Part shown: positions 1 through 7,618 of the stretch, piece by piece | Numbering within the stretch: position 1 is the stretch's first letter | Layout of the letters: the number at the start of each line of letters is the position of its first letter | Assembly (NCBI GenBank): GCA_902797785.1 | Contig: CADBUD010000125.1 | Coordinates: forward strand, 1-7,906 | Source of the DNA: an uncultured Lachnospiraceae bacterium | GTDB taxonomy: Bacteria > Bacillota > Clostridia > Lachnospirales > Lachnospiraceae | Reading direction: 5' to 3' | Length of the DNA stretch: 7,906 bases | Notes under the pieces: generated by a model | Database searches by the model: none | What the model saw: only the letters and a program-made list of their open reading frames with translations | What the model was told of the DNA's origin: nothing | Translations under genes and position numbers: made by a program

Positions 1-2910
1 CACATATTTTTGCGCCTTTTTTGAAAGACCGTTCAATTTTCTCGTGTCATGATAAAGCTCTACGACAGTCTTCGCAAATTCATCCGTGTCATCCACGATG
101 AATCCAGCCTCTTCGATTCCATCAATTCCCTCTGCTCCAATGGAGGTCGTCACGATAGGAAGTCCATGATAGAGAGCTTCAATCACCTTTCCTTTGATCC
201 CGGCGCCATAACGCAGCGGTACGACCACCATTCGGCAGGAGCCATAATACCGCTCCAGCTCTTCGTCTGTTACAAAGCCCAGGATATGGATTCCATCCCC
301 ATCAAGTGCTTTGATTTCCTCAGTCGGGGAGGAACCGGCACAATAGAGCGGGATATTTCCTGCTGTTCTGATCTTTGGATAGATTTCCTTTCCCAGCCAT
401 AAAACGGCATCAATATTTGGATCATGCCGGAATCCACCGACAAAAAGAATCCCGTTTCGTTTGGAGAAATCCATTTCAATCTTCTCCGGGAACTCCTCAA
501 ATACATTGATCAGCATCCGCTTCACCCGAAGGGAAGGATCCATCTTCTTTAACAAGGAGATTTCCATCTCAGAAAGATAAAAGCTCATATGCGCCGCTTT
601 GATGATGGCCAGCTCCTCCGCCTTCATCACGCGAGATGACGTAAAAAGTTCTTCCCGTCTGGGATCTTCCTCCGAAAGCAATCCTGCCTCCCGCTGCATC
701 CGCAGAAAATGCAAGTCATGTCCATAGTACAAGACCTTGATTTCCGTATGTTTCCGCAAAAATTCGATATATTTTCTGGCCGAATTTGGCCTGGAGATAA
801 AGACATAGTCAATGACGTCTTTATTTTCAATCAGCCAGTCAAAGATTCCCTTATTAAATTCCTCTCCCGAAAGAACCTCGACTCCCATATTCAAAAACTC
901 CGTCCGATACGGCTCCATGGTTTCCTTGTCGTTTTCAATTGCCATCTTCACTAGATATCCCTTCTTTAGGAACATCCTGCAATACTGATAGATGGTCCGG
1001 GAACCGGCGTCTTTATCAAAGGTCGGCATCTGGATTTCCATCATCAATATGATTTTTCGTCCCTGCGGATGATCTTTGGCAAAAGAAACATGGGTATTTT
1101 CTTCAAAATGAGAGGTCAGGGTCTGTTTCCATTTTTCGTAAAATTTCCGATTGTTCTCAACCTGATATTTTTTGATCCCTTTGGTAAGGTCTCTGCCATT
1201 GGAGACGCCTTCAAAATGCATCAGTCGGGACTTTGGCTCCAGCATGACCTTATATCCCCTTTCTCTTACCTGAAAGGCAAGGTCAGTATCCTCACAGTAG
1301 GCCGGGGCAAAACGTTCATCAAAACGTCCGATGGCTTCGAACAATTCCCGGCGGATCATGATCGACGCCCCGGAAATATAATCACTTTCCCGTTCATAGC
1401 AATACTGCGGCTTGTCCGGATTGTCTCCGCGTCCATAATTGGCAGCGGCGCCATTCTGCCAGACGATTCCTCCTGCTTCCTGTAACAATCCATCCGGATA
1501 CAAAAGCTTTGATCCTGTCATTCCAATGGTCTCATCCCGCTCCATTGGCTCAATGAGCGGCGCAAGATACCCCTCCAAAATCCTGGTGTCATTATTTAAG
1601 AACAACAGATACTTTCCTCTGGCCTGTTTAGACACCTCGTTGCAGTTTTTTAAAAATCCAAGATTTTTTTGATTCCGAATGACACGGATTCCACCCTTCA
1701 CATGCTTTGACAAGCGTTTTGTCGCATCCGTGGAACAATCATCCGCGATCAAAATCTCTACCGGATAATCCATGGCAAATTTTTTCAAAGACAGGAGGCA
1801 GACATAGGTATATGCCACCTGATTATAGACCGGAATCAGAATGGAGACCAACGGCTCCTTATGTTCCGGGAATGTAAGCGTCCCAAAATTTCGAATCGCC
1901 CATCCTGCCATACGGTATTTCCGGTTTGTCTTAAGATTTTTCTGCCGCTCCCGCTTATCCTGTCTGACGATCTGATGCTCCCGGATTTTCCGCTTCACAA
2001 AGCTGAATGGTTTTTTGATCTTGATCAGTCTCGTCTTTACCAAAATTTTACGGACCTTTAACCACTTATAATATTCCGGCTCCATGATTGCGAGCTGACC
2101 GCTGACATAGTGGAGCTGCTCTGTGATCTGCGCATGCTCGGCTTTTAGATTCTCAAGCCAGTGGATTTCCTGTTCATAATGCCTTGGATAGACAGCTTCT
2201 CTGTTTTTTCCATGCACCTTTTCCTGAAATCCCTCTTCCATTTTCTCATAACAGCCAGCCTCCTCCTCATAGATGCCAAAATACCGCAGCAGCATCTCTT
2301 CCGAGATTACTTTTTTTAATTCGATCTTATATTTTTCGTAGAAATAATGCAGGGCACGGTACATGATGAACTGCTCCGGAACCAAAAAATCACAGACCCA
2401 TTCATAATCGATGCAGACCCAGCCCTGTTCCGTTTCCAACAGATTATCAAAAATCATATCCAGATTGGAAAATGCCAATCCCGCTCCCTTTGGAACCGGA
2501 ACATCCCCAAAAAAACTTAAAAAGGCAGGGGTGATGACAAATTCCCTGCGCTTTGCAGCTCTCTTTTTTTCCTCCACCTGATAGAGCTTTTGAAACAACT
2601 CTTCTATTTTGTCAAGCAGCTCCTCCTGTGTCCCGGCATGGGAGAGCAGGACCTCTGACGCTGTCCTTCCTTCATAAAAAGGAAAATAAAACGCGCCATC
2701 CTTCTTCTCCGGCTCTGGAAAGAAAAGACCGGGATACTGCTGCTTTAACCGTCCTACATATTCTGACATCTGTTCCAAATGCGGTCTGGCCTCCTCCTGT
2801 AAGGGGGCTTTTTCCACAACGACCCTGCCATCCTCTTCGTAGATCGTGGTACGAATCTGATACGGCAGAAGCCTGGTTCTGTTATATTTTGCATAACGTA
2901 TTTTTTTCAT
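1..2910 (-). CDS. Multidomain kinase-like / GT2 / GT4 glycosyltransferase, C-terminus outside window
   Basis: This frame is open for 970 codons from the ATG at 2910 to the window edge, with no stop, so the gene is partial at its 3' end. Residues 1-240 resemble the aminoglycoside/choline-kinase fold: a VEK lysine at 34, a catalytic-loop-like NLDMIFDN at 149-156 (D151 and N156 fit HxDxxxxN, with Asn for His) and IDYE at 167-170 in place of DFG. Residues 245-275 carry a heptad pattern (L252, L255, I262, L266, V269, L273), so probably a short coiled coil, followed by a basic linker. Residues 353-600 are a GT2 domain: VSILIPVYN, ADDCSTD at 389-395, the DXD-like LNNDT at 438-442 and CEDTD at 539-543. 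Residues 618 onward are a GT4-like GT-B domain with FVGGFRHDPN at 823-832 and GAGIKGKVIEALYHG near 902-916. AGGAG stands 6 nt before the start, and an in-frame stop at 2926-2928 excludes a longer N-terminus. The protein probably extends and may cap a cell-surface glycan on the cytoplasmic face. Sugar specificity cannot be read from the sequence. Confidence 0.93.
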   Translation of the reverse strand, partial: MKKIRYAKYNRTRLLPYQIRTTIYEEDGRVVVEKAPLQEEARPHLEQMSEYVGRLKQQYPGLFFPEPEKKDGAFYFPFYEGRTASEVLLSHAGTQEELLDKIEELFQKLYQVEEKKRAAKRREFVITPAFLSFFGDVPVPKGAGLAFSNLDMIFDNLLETEQGWVCIDYEWVCDFLVPEQFIMYRALHYFYEKYKIELKKVISEEMLLRYFGIYEEEAGCYEKMEEGFQEKVHGKNREAVYPRHYEQEIHWLENLKAEHAQITEQLHYVSGQLAIMEPEYYKWLKVRKILVKTRLIKIKKPFSFVKRKIREHQIVRQDKRERQKNLKTNRKYRMAGWAIRNFGTLTFPEHKEPLVSILIPVYNQVAYTYVCLLSLKKFAMDYPVEILIADDCSTDATKRLSKHVKGGIRVIRNQKNLGFLKNCNEVSKQARGKYLLFLNNDTRILEGYLAPLIEPMERDETIGMTGSKLLYPDGLLQEAGGIVWQNGAAANYGRGDNPDKPQYCYERESDYISGASIMIRRELFEAIGRFDERFAPAYCEDTDLAFQVRERGYKVMLEPKSRLMHFEGVSNGRDLTKGIKKYQVENNRKFYEKWKQTLTSHFEENTHVSFAKDHPQGRKIILMMEIQMPTFDKDAGSRTIYQYCRMFLKKGYLVKMAIENDKETMEPYRTEFLNMGVEVLSGEEFNKGIFDWLIENKDVIDYVFISRPNSARKYIEFLRKHTEIKVLYYGHDLHFLRMQREAGLLSEEDPRREELFTSSRVMKAEELAIIKAAHMSFYLSEMEISLLKKMDPSLRVKRMLINVFEEFPEKIEMDFSKRNGILFVGGFRHDPNIDAVLWLGKEIYPKIRTAGNIPLYCAGSSPTEEIKALDGDGIHILGFVTDEELERYYGSCRMVVVPLRYGAGIKGKVIEALYHGLPIVTTSIGAEGIDGIEEAGFIVDDTDEFAKTVVELYHDTRKLNGLSKKAQKYV

Positions 2911-2950
2911 GTAAAACTCCTGTTTTTATTCTCATCCACTTTTTTATTTC

Positions 2951-3847
2951 CTAACCGCAAATGACAAGGAATGAATTGGCAAAATAAGGGAACTGTCCAT
3001 CCCGACAGATCTGGTCAAAGACCGATTCTTCCTTAAATACTGCCAGCTTTGCTCTGTCATATACGGCGGTGACCTGCCTTAGATCGCCCATTTTCGGCAG
3101 ATAATCATCCGAATAGATGACCGTCGGAAGCTTGTAATCCGGCATCGGATAGTAAAAGTCCATCTTCGTATAACCGGCCTCTAACAGCATTTCCTGTAAC
3201 TGCGGCTTGGAAAAGGTCTCTACATCATAGACATTTTCATAGCCCTCAATGCCTTCATAAGGCTTTCCCGTATGATCTTCTCCCGCGCCCGCAAAATATT
3301 TTAAGCCAAATTTATTTTCAATCGCAAGCAGCAGCTTTCCACCCGGTTTTAAGAACTCGCGTACCCGCTTTAGCATCTGCAGATAGGGCTGTTCTCCTCC
3401 CAGATATCCTGCTGAATATTCCAGAACTCCGATCAATGTGACATAGTCGAACTTCTCTTCCAGGACAATGTCCGTAAAATTTCCGAGCATGATTTCTAAA
3501 TTTCCATATTTATCGTTTCTCGCATCATTGATCAAAGAGCGGCGTTTGGAAAGCTCGATTGCCACGACTTTTTTACATTTCCTGCAGAACAGTCCGCTGA
3601 CCGCTCCACAGCCGGAGCCGATTTCTAAAAGTGTCTTGTCCTTTCCAAACTCATACCAGTCCAGAATATTTTCTCTGATGGGAGAAAGATGGTACAGAAT
3701 CGGCCATCTGGTATCCTGCTCTAAGACCTCCTGGAATGGGTTCTTCGTATCCTTGCCTGCATATTTTTTCGCGATCTCCAGCAGCTCATCCTCAATGCTC
3801 CCATCGCTGTACAAATCTGTACCCTTGTAAAATTTTGTATTTATCAC
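2951..3847 (-). CDS. Class I SAM-dependent methyltransferase, possible glycan-capping enzyme
   Basis: The 298-residue protein is a Rossmann-fold methyltransferase. Motif I is LEIGSGCGAVSG at 74-85, the acidic residue ending strand 2 is E98 in VVAIELS, FDYVTLIGVLEY at 133-144 is the strand-4 region, and LKPGGKLLLAIEN at 166-178 is the post-motif III region. The following stretch (GLKYFAGAGEDHTG, 181-194) is, from memory, typical of methyltransferases in ABC-exported polysaccharide loci. The start is GTG at 3847, chosen because AAGGAG stands 7 nt upstream and no better in-frame ATG is available. It begins 19 nt after the ATPase stop and ends 40 nt before the kinase-glycosyltransferase gene, so it is in the same operon. 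In WbdD proteins of Gram-negative O-antigen loci such a methyltransferase is followed by a kinase domain in one chain. Here the kinase-like domain is instead the N-terminus of the next gene. The likely substrate is a sugar hydroxyl or terminal phosphate of the glycan, which is inference. Confidence 0.92.
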   Translation of the reverse strand: MINTKFYKGTDLYSDGSIEDELLEIAKKYAGKDTKNPFQEVLEQDTRWPILYHLSPIRENILDWYEFGKDKTLLEIGSGCGAVSGLFCRKCKKVVAIELSKRRSLINDARNDKYGNLEIMLGNFTDIVLEEKFDYVTLIGVLEYSAGYLGGEQPYLQMLKRVREFLKPGGKLLLAIENKFGLKYFAGAGEDHTGKPYEGIEGYENVYDVETFSKPQLQEMLLEAGYTKMDFYYPMPDYKLPTVIYSDDYLPKMGDLRQVTAVYDRAKLAVFKEESVFDQICRDGQFPYFANSFLVICG

Positions 3848-3854
3848 ACCTGCT

Positions 3855-3860
3855 CTCCTT
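3855..3860 (-). promoter_or_regulatory. Ribosome binding site fixing a GTG start
   Basis: AAGGAG on the minus strand lies 7 nt upstream of the GTG at 3847. It is the only strong Shine-Dalgarno match near the 5' end of the methyltransferase frame, and it supports GTG initiation there. Confidence 0.75.
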
Positions 3861-3866
3861 CTATCC

Positions 3867-5159
3867 TCATGCCTGAATTGAAATCCTGGAATTCAAGTCA
3901 AAAAATCCTACCCCGTCTTTTTCTGATAAGACGCTCAGCATCGTAACGTCATACAGCCTTTGATGAACCTGGAACTCTCCTTTGCAAAACCCGGTACACC
4001 CCAGGGAAATCAAATACTCTCCTCCCTGGAATACTGCATTCTGGGTAAAGGAAACAACGACCTCTTTTCCCTTTTCTCCATCCGGGACACTGCATTTTTC
4101 GACTAAGGTATTGGTTCCGCTCAGCTCCGTTCCCTGCTTGTCCTTGATGGTATAGGCAAAAATCGGATTTTCAATCCGGTCAAAAAAACGAACCTTCATC
4201 CGGATTGTGAACTCTGCATTCTTCATGATCGTATTGGTGATCTGATTCTTGTCATCGAGCAGGGCAAAATCGATGATTTCTGCTTTTCCGTCTCCATACT
4301 CCAAATAGTCAGGATTATTAGCCAGCGCATCCTTCCAATGTCCTTCCATGGCGGTCTTTTTTTCCTGTCCGGACGCTTCGTCCTGCTCTTTTTCCAGCTT
4401 TGTTTCCATATCCTGGCTTTCCTCTTTGCTCGTCAGGATTTTTTTGAACAGATCCACCATCTCTGCTGGTTCTCCGACGGAAATGACATTTCCTTTATTT
4501 AACAGAACCACCCGGTCACAATATTTGATGATGCTGCCCATACTATGCGTGACTAAGATGACGGTCGCTCCTCTCTCCCGGATCTCGTTGATCCGCTGAT
4601 AGCATTTGGTCTGAAAGAACACATCTCCGACAGCCAGCGCTTCATCAACGATCAGAATATCCGGCTCCACACTGATTGCCAGGGCGAACGCCAGCCTCAC
4701 GAACATTCCGCTTGAATAGGATTTTACCGGTTGATTGACATAGTCTCCAATGTCTGCGAATTCTAAAATTTCCGGAATCTTTGCCTCCATCTCCTGTCTG
4801 GAATACCCCATCATGCTCCCGTTCATATAGAGATTCTCCATCCCGGTATATTCCATATTAAATCCTGCGCCAAGCTCCAATAGGGCGGAAATCCTTCCCT
4901 TCGTTTCGACGGTCCCCTTTGTCGGCGTCAAGACTCCCGTAATAATTTTCAGGATCGTAGACTTTCCCGAACCGTTTGTTCCGATAATCCCCAGAAATTC
5001 TCCCCTTTTGACATCAAAGCTAATGTGATTTAAGGCATAATGCTCGGTATGATAGCATCGCCCCGGAAGCAAAATTTCCTTTAAACGGTCAATTGGCTTT
5101 TGATATAAGTTGTATATTTTGGTGGTGTCCTTTACACTGACCGCTAAATTCTCGTCCAT
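3867..5159 (-). CDS. wzt: Polysaccharide ABC transporter ATPase with Wzt-type C-terminal domain
   Basis: This 430-residue protein is the nucleotide-binding subunit of a polysaccharide exporter. The ATPase domain covers about residues 5-240: Walker A GTNGSGKST at 60-68, the signature region YSSGM at 148-152 (a variant of LSGGQ, common in this family), Walker B ILIVDEALAVGD at 168-179 and the switch histidine in THS at 204-206. LLELGAGFNMEYTGMENLY at 93-111 is the usual motif of O-antigen and teichoic-acid exporters. A charged linker (about 243-275) leads to a beta-rich domain of about 150 residues (280-430) that matches the Wzt C-terminal carbohydrate-binding domain in position and style. In E. 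coli O8/O9a that domain reads the cap on the finished chain and thereby gates export. AAGGA stands 6 nt upstream of the ATG. The gene follows the permease gene by 41 nt, and the two products should form the transporter. The extended form argues against a simple RgpD or TagH-type subunit lacking this domain. Confidence 0.95.
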   Translation of the reverse strand: MDENLAVSVKDTTKIYNLYQKPIDRLKEILLPGRCYHTEHYALNHISFDVKRGEFLGIIGTNGSGKSTILKIITGVLTPTKGTVETKGRISALLELGAGFNMEYTGMENLYMNGSMMGYSRQEMEAKIPEILEFADIGDYVNQPVKSYSSGMFVRLAFALAISVEPDILIVDEALAVGDVFFQTKCYQRINEIRERGATVILVTHSMGSIIKYCDRVVLLNKGNVISVGEPAEMVDLFKKILTSKEESQDMETKLEKEQDEASGQEKKTAMEGHWKDALANNPDYLEYGDGKAEIIDFALLDDKNQITNTIMKNAEFTIRMKVRFFDRIENPIFAYTIKDKQGTELSGTNTLVEKCSVPDGEKGKEVVVSFTQNAVFQGGEYLISLGCTGFCKGEFQVHQRLYDVTMLSVLSEKDGVGFFDLNSRISIQA

Positions 5160-5200
5160 ATGATATCCTTTCCTTTGTTCCCCTTTTTTCTATTGCACCT

Positions 5201-6019
5201 TCACAGAACATCCGCAAAATGCGGCTTGCATTTTTTAAAGATCAGCGTCCCGAAAACCAACAATACCAATGTGACTGCCCAAAAATACAAGGTCATGACC
5301 GGATGGGTAAAGAATCCCCGGTGGTATAGGATGCTGTCGCGATATCCCTCCACGATATAATACATCGGATTGCACTTTAAGATCCAAAGAAATCTTCCCG
5401 CTCTCTGGTATTCCCACATGATCGGTGTCACCCACATCCCCAGCTGCAGAACAATGGCAACGATCTGGCTCATATCCTTAAAGAACACCTGCACAGCGGA
5501 GGTGAACATCGAAATCGCCGTAATCAGCACAATCATGCAAATGCTGTAATATACGATCTGAAGCCAATAAACCGAGGGCGAAGCACCAAGCAGCAGAAGC
5601 GCTGCCAGCATAATGAGCAGATAAATCGCATGAACAAAACCGCAGGATACGATTTTGATCAAAGGCAGAATACTGACCTTGAATACGACCTTTTTTACCA
5701 GATAGCTATAATCCTCCAGACAGCGCACCGCATGATTAAGCGCCTCACTGAAATAGAACCAGGGAATAATCCCCGGGATCAGCCAGACGACATAAGGAAA
5801 CTCCCCATCATGCGGCGTGGTCCGCAGCGCCAGCTGAAACACGCAGTAATAGATTAAAATCGTAACCACAGGCTGTACAAAAATCCAGAGCAGGCCAAAA
5901 TAAGAGCCCACAAAGCGCTTTTTAAAGTCTGCCCTGGACAGGTCAAAAATCAGTCTTCTTTTGGAAAAAACATCCAAAATACTCTCTAATGCCCCGTTAT
6001 TTTGCTTTCCCTGCTTCAT
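5201..6019 (-). CDS. wzm: Polysaccharide ABC transporter permease, ABC-2 type
   Basis: The 272-residue protein is an integral membrane subunit of the Wzm/RgpC/TagG family, which moves lipid-linked glycan across the cytoplasmic membrane. A cytoplasmic amphipathic N-terminus (DLSRADFKKRFVGSYFG, 26-42) runs into a first membrane segment at about 42-63 (LLWIFVQPVVTILIYYCVF). Further hydrophobic stretches lie near 76-95, 115-145, 153-178, 184-203 and 241-262, giving about six spans. Family landmarks include VVFKVSILPL at 111-120, FFKDMSQIV at 179-187, TPIMW at 198-202 and NPMYYIVEGYRDSIL at 217-231. The first 23 nt overlap the end of rmlC in another frame, so translation may be coupled. The best Shine-Dalgarno match, GGAAGG, sits unusually far (about 12 nt) from the ATG. 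The partner is the ATPase encoded 41 nt downstream. wzm is a role name here; rgpC or tagG would describe the same family. Confidence 0.95.
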   Translation of the reverse strand: MKQGKQNNGALESILDVFSKRRLIFDLSRADFKKRFVGSYFGLLWIFVQPVVTILIYYCVFQLALRTTPHDGEFPYVVWLIPGIIPWFYFSEALNHAVRCLEDYSYLVKKVVFKVSILPLIKIVSCGFVHAIYLLIMLAALLLLGASPSVYWLQIVYYSICMIVLITAISMFTSAVQVFFKDMSQIVAIVLQLGMWVTPIMWEYQRAGRFLWILKCNPMYYIVEGYRDSILYHRGFFTHPVMTLYFWAVTLVLLVFGTLIFKKCKPHFADVL

Positions 6020-6560
6020 ATTCTTTGATACCCTTCCAAAGCTTGTCCTTTTCAGAAATTGTCAGCTCCATTCCTTCCGGGATTGGCCACTCGACTCCGA
6101 TATCCGGATCGGACCACAGTAGTCCGCCTTCATCATTTGGATGATAAAAATCCGTACATTTATAAGTAAATTCTGCCACATCTGAAAGAACCAGGAAGCC
6201 ATGCGCAAAGTTCTTTGGAATAAAGAACTGCTTTTTGTTTTCCTCGGATAAGAGGACGCCGAACCATTTTCCAAAGGTCTTTGAGCCCTCTCTTAAATCG
6301 ACAGCAACATCAAATACTTCTCCGCGAATGACGCGCACCAGCTTATCCTGTGGAAACTCCTTCTGAAAATGAAGCCCCCGCAGCACTCCCTTTTTGGACA
6401 TGGACTGGTTGTCCTGTACAAATTCCTGCGGAATCCCTGCAGCGGCATAGTCTTTATAATGATAGGTCTCCATAAAATATCCGCGTTCATCCCCAAACAC
6501 CTTCGGCTCAATGATTTTCAGCCCTTCAATCTCACATGTCGTAACTTTTATTTGTCCCAT
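5997..6560 (-). CDS. rmlC: dTDP-4-dehydrorhamnose 3,5-epimerase
   Basis: RmlC (RfbC) converts dTDP-4-dehydro-6-deoxy-D-glucose to dTDP-4-dehydro-L-rhamnose, the third step of dTDP-L-rhamnose synthesis, in the cytoplasm. The 187-residue length is normal for this cupin-fold enzyme. Visible family features are FGDERGYFMETY at 22-33, the catalytic-histidine motif GVLRGLHFQ at 58-66 (H64), the conserved lysine K73, FFIPKNFAHGFLVLSD at 112-127 and FTYKCTDFY at 131-139 with the acid tyrosine Y133, followed by DEGGLLWSDPDIGVEWP. All residues expected for activity appear to be present. AGGAG lies 6 nt before the ATG. The gene follows rmlA by 64 nt with no terminator seen, and its end overlaps the permease start by 23 nt. 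It indicates a rhamnose or related 6-deoxyhexose in the exported glycan. Confidence 0.97.
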   Translation of the reverse strand: MGQIKVTTCEIEGLKIIEPKVFGDERGYFMETYHYKDYAAAGIPQEFVQDNQSMSKKGVLRGLHFQKEFPQDKLVRVIRGEVFDVAVDLREGSKTFGKWFGVLLSEENKKQFFIPKNFAHGFLVLSDVAEFTYKCTDFYHPNDEGGLLWSDPDIGVEWPIPEGMELTISEKDKLWKGIKEYEAGKAK

Positions 6561-6624
6561 ATTGATCTCCTATTCCATCTGTCTGTAAACATTTTTTATT
6601 CTTTATCATTCCTATTTGAATCTC

Positions 6625-7494
6625 TTATAAACCTTCGGAAATTTCCATCAAATACTGCCCGTATGCCGTCTTCAGCAATGGCTTTGCCAGATCGACCAGC
6701 TGTTCCTTCGTAATAAAGCCTCTCCGATAGGCGATCTCTTCGATGCAGGAAATGTACATCCCCTGTCTCTTTTGGAAGGCCGCCACAAAGTCCGCCGCAT
6801 CCAGCAATGAGTCATGATTTCCTGTATCCAGCCAGGCAAATCCGCGTCCTAAGGTCTCTACATGAAGAGTTCCCCTGCGCAGATATTCATTATTCACACT
6901 GGTGATCTCTAATTCACCTCTAGCCGATGGCTTGACATTTTTGGCGATTTCGATAACATCATTATCATAGAAATAAAGTCCCGGAACCGCATAGTTCGAC
7001 TTTGGATGCTCCGGTTTTTCTTCAATCGACAAAGCGATTCCGTTCTCATCAAATTCGACCACTCCATATTCTCTTGGATCTCTTACATAGTAGCCAAAGA
7101 TCGTTGCTCCCTGTTCTCTTTGAACGACCTCCTTCAAGACTTTGGAAAAACTCTGCCCATAAAAGATATTATCCCCCAAAATCAGGGAAACAGAATCTTT
7201 TCCAATAAATTCCTCTCCAATAAGAAATGCTTCTGCCAGTCCTCTTGGCTCTTTTTGTACAGCGTATGAAATCTGAAGTCCCAACTGCTCTCCTGTCCCG
7301 AACAGCTCCTCAAATACCGGCAGATCCCTCGGCGTAGAGATAATCAAAATCTCACGAATCCCGGCCAACATCAAAATGGATACCGGATAATAGATCATCG
7401 GTTTGTCATATACTGGCATGATCTGTTTGGATACTGCCTTGGTCAATGGATATAATCTGGTTCCGGAACCTCCTGCTAATACGATACCTTTCAT
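6625..7494 (-). CDS. rmlA: Glucose-1-phosphate thymidylyltransferase
   Basis: RmlA (RfbA) joins dTTP and glucose-1-phosphate to give dTDP-glucose, the first step of dTDP-L-rhamnose synthesis. The 289-residue length fits the usual RmlA family. The nucleotidyl-transferase signature LAGGSGTRLYPLT is at 6-18, followed by KQIMPVYDKPMIYYP at 23-37. QKEPRGLAEAF at 80-90 binds the nucleotide, LGDN at 106-109 provides the metal-binding aspartate, EEKP is at 158-161, ARGELEIT at 191-198 and WLDTGNHDSLLDA at 221-233. The start is firm: AGGAGG stands 5 nt before the ATG, and an extended -10 promoter lies about 55 nt upstream, so this is the first gene of the operon. No defects are seen. Confidence 0.98.
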   Translation of the reverse strand: MKGIVLAGGSGTRLYPLTKAVSKQIMPVYDKPMIYYPVSILMLAGIREILIISTPRDLPVFEELFGTGEQLGLQISYAVQKEPRGLAEAFLIGEEFIGKDSVSLILGDNIFYGQSFSKVLKEVVQREQGATIFGYYVRDPREYGVVEFDENGIALSIEEKPEHPKSNYAVPGLYFYDNDVIEIAKNVKPSARGELEITSVNNEYLRRGTLHVETLGRGFAWLDTGNHDSLLDAADFVAAFQKRQGMYISCIEEIAYRRGFITKEQLVDLAKPLLKTAYGQYLMEISEGL

Positions 7495-7548
7495 TTGATC
7501 CTCCTAGTTCTATCTTTCTCTTTTCCCATTTCTTTCAACAACGGAATC

Positions 7549-7577
7549 ATAGTAACATTCTTATAAAAAACTGTCAA
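7549..7577 (-). promoter_or_regulatory. Extended -10 promoter of the rml operon
   Basis: On the minus strand a perfect -35 box TTGACA (7577-7572) is followed by a 17-bp spacer and TACTAT as the -10 box (7554-7549). The -10 box is preceded by TGT, which gives an extended -10. The start of transcription would fall near 7542, leaving an untranslated leader of about 47 nt before the rmlA ATG. A T-rich stretch upstream of the -35 box could act as an UP element. No attenuator or riboswitch fold is apparent in the short leader. Confidence 0.78.
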
Positions 7578-7618
7578 GAAAATACCGAAAAAAACATGCG
7601 GGATTGCTCGATCAAGGT

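Noticed and set aside
49..2366. Several plus-strand reading frames of 60-138 codons opposite the large glycosyltransferase
   Set aside because: They are antisense to a continuous 970-codon frame with clear domain motifs, and their translations resemble no known family. They are shadows.
2911..2953. Frameshift joining the methyltransferase and the kinase-like domain into one broken gene
   Set aside because: A 40-nt gap with a well-placed AGGAG and an in-frame stop upstream of the second start makes two separate genes more likely, although an ancient split cannot be excluded.
6561..6624. Internal promoter or terminator between rmlA and rmlC
   Set aside because: The gap is AT-rich, but no inverted repeat with a T-run and no paired -35/-10 boxes with correct spacing were found.
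7495..7548. Riboswitch or attenuator in the rmlA leader
   Set aside because: The predicted leader is only about 47 nt and shows no stem-loop of note.
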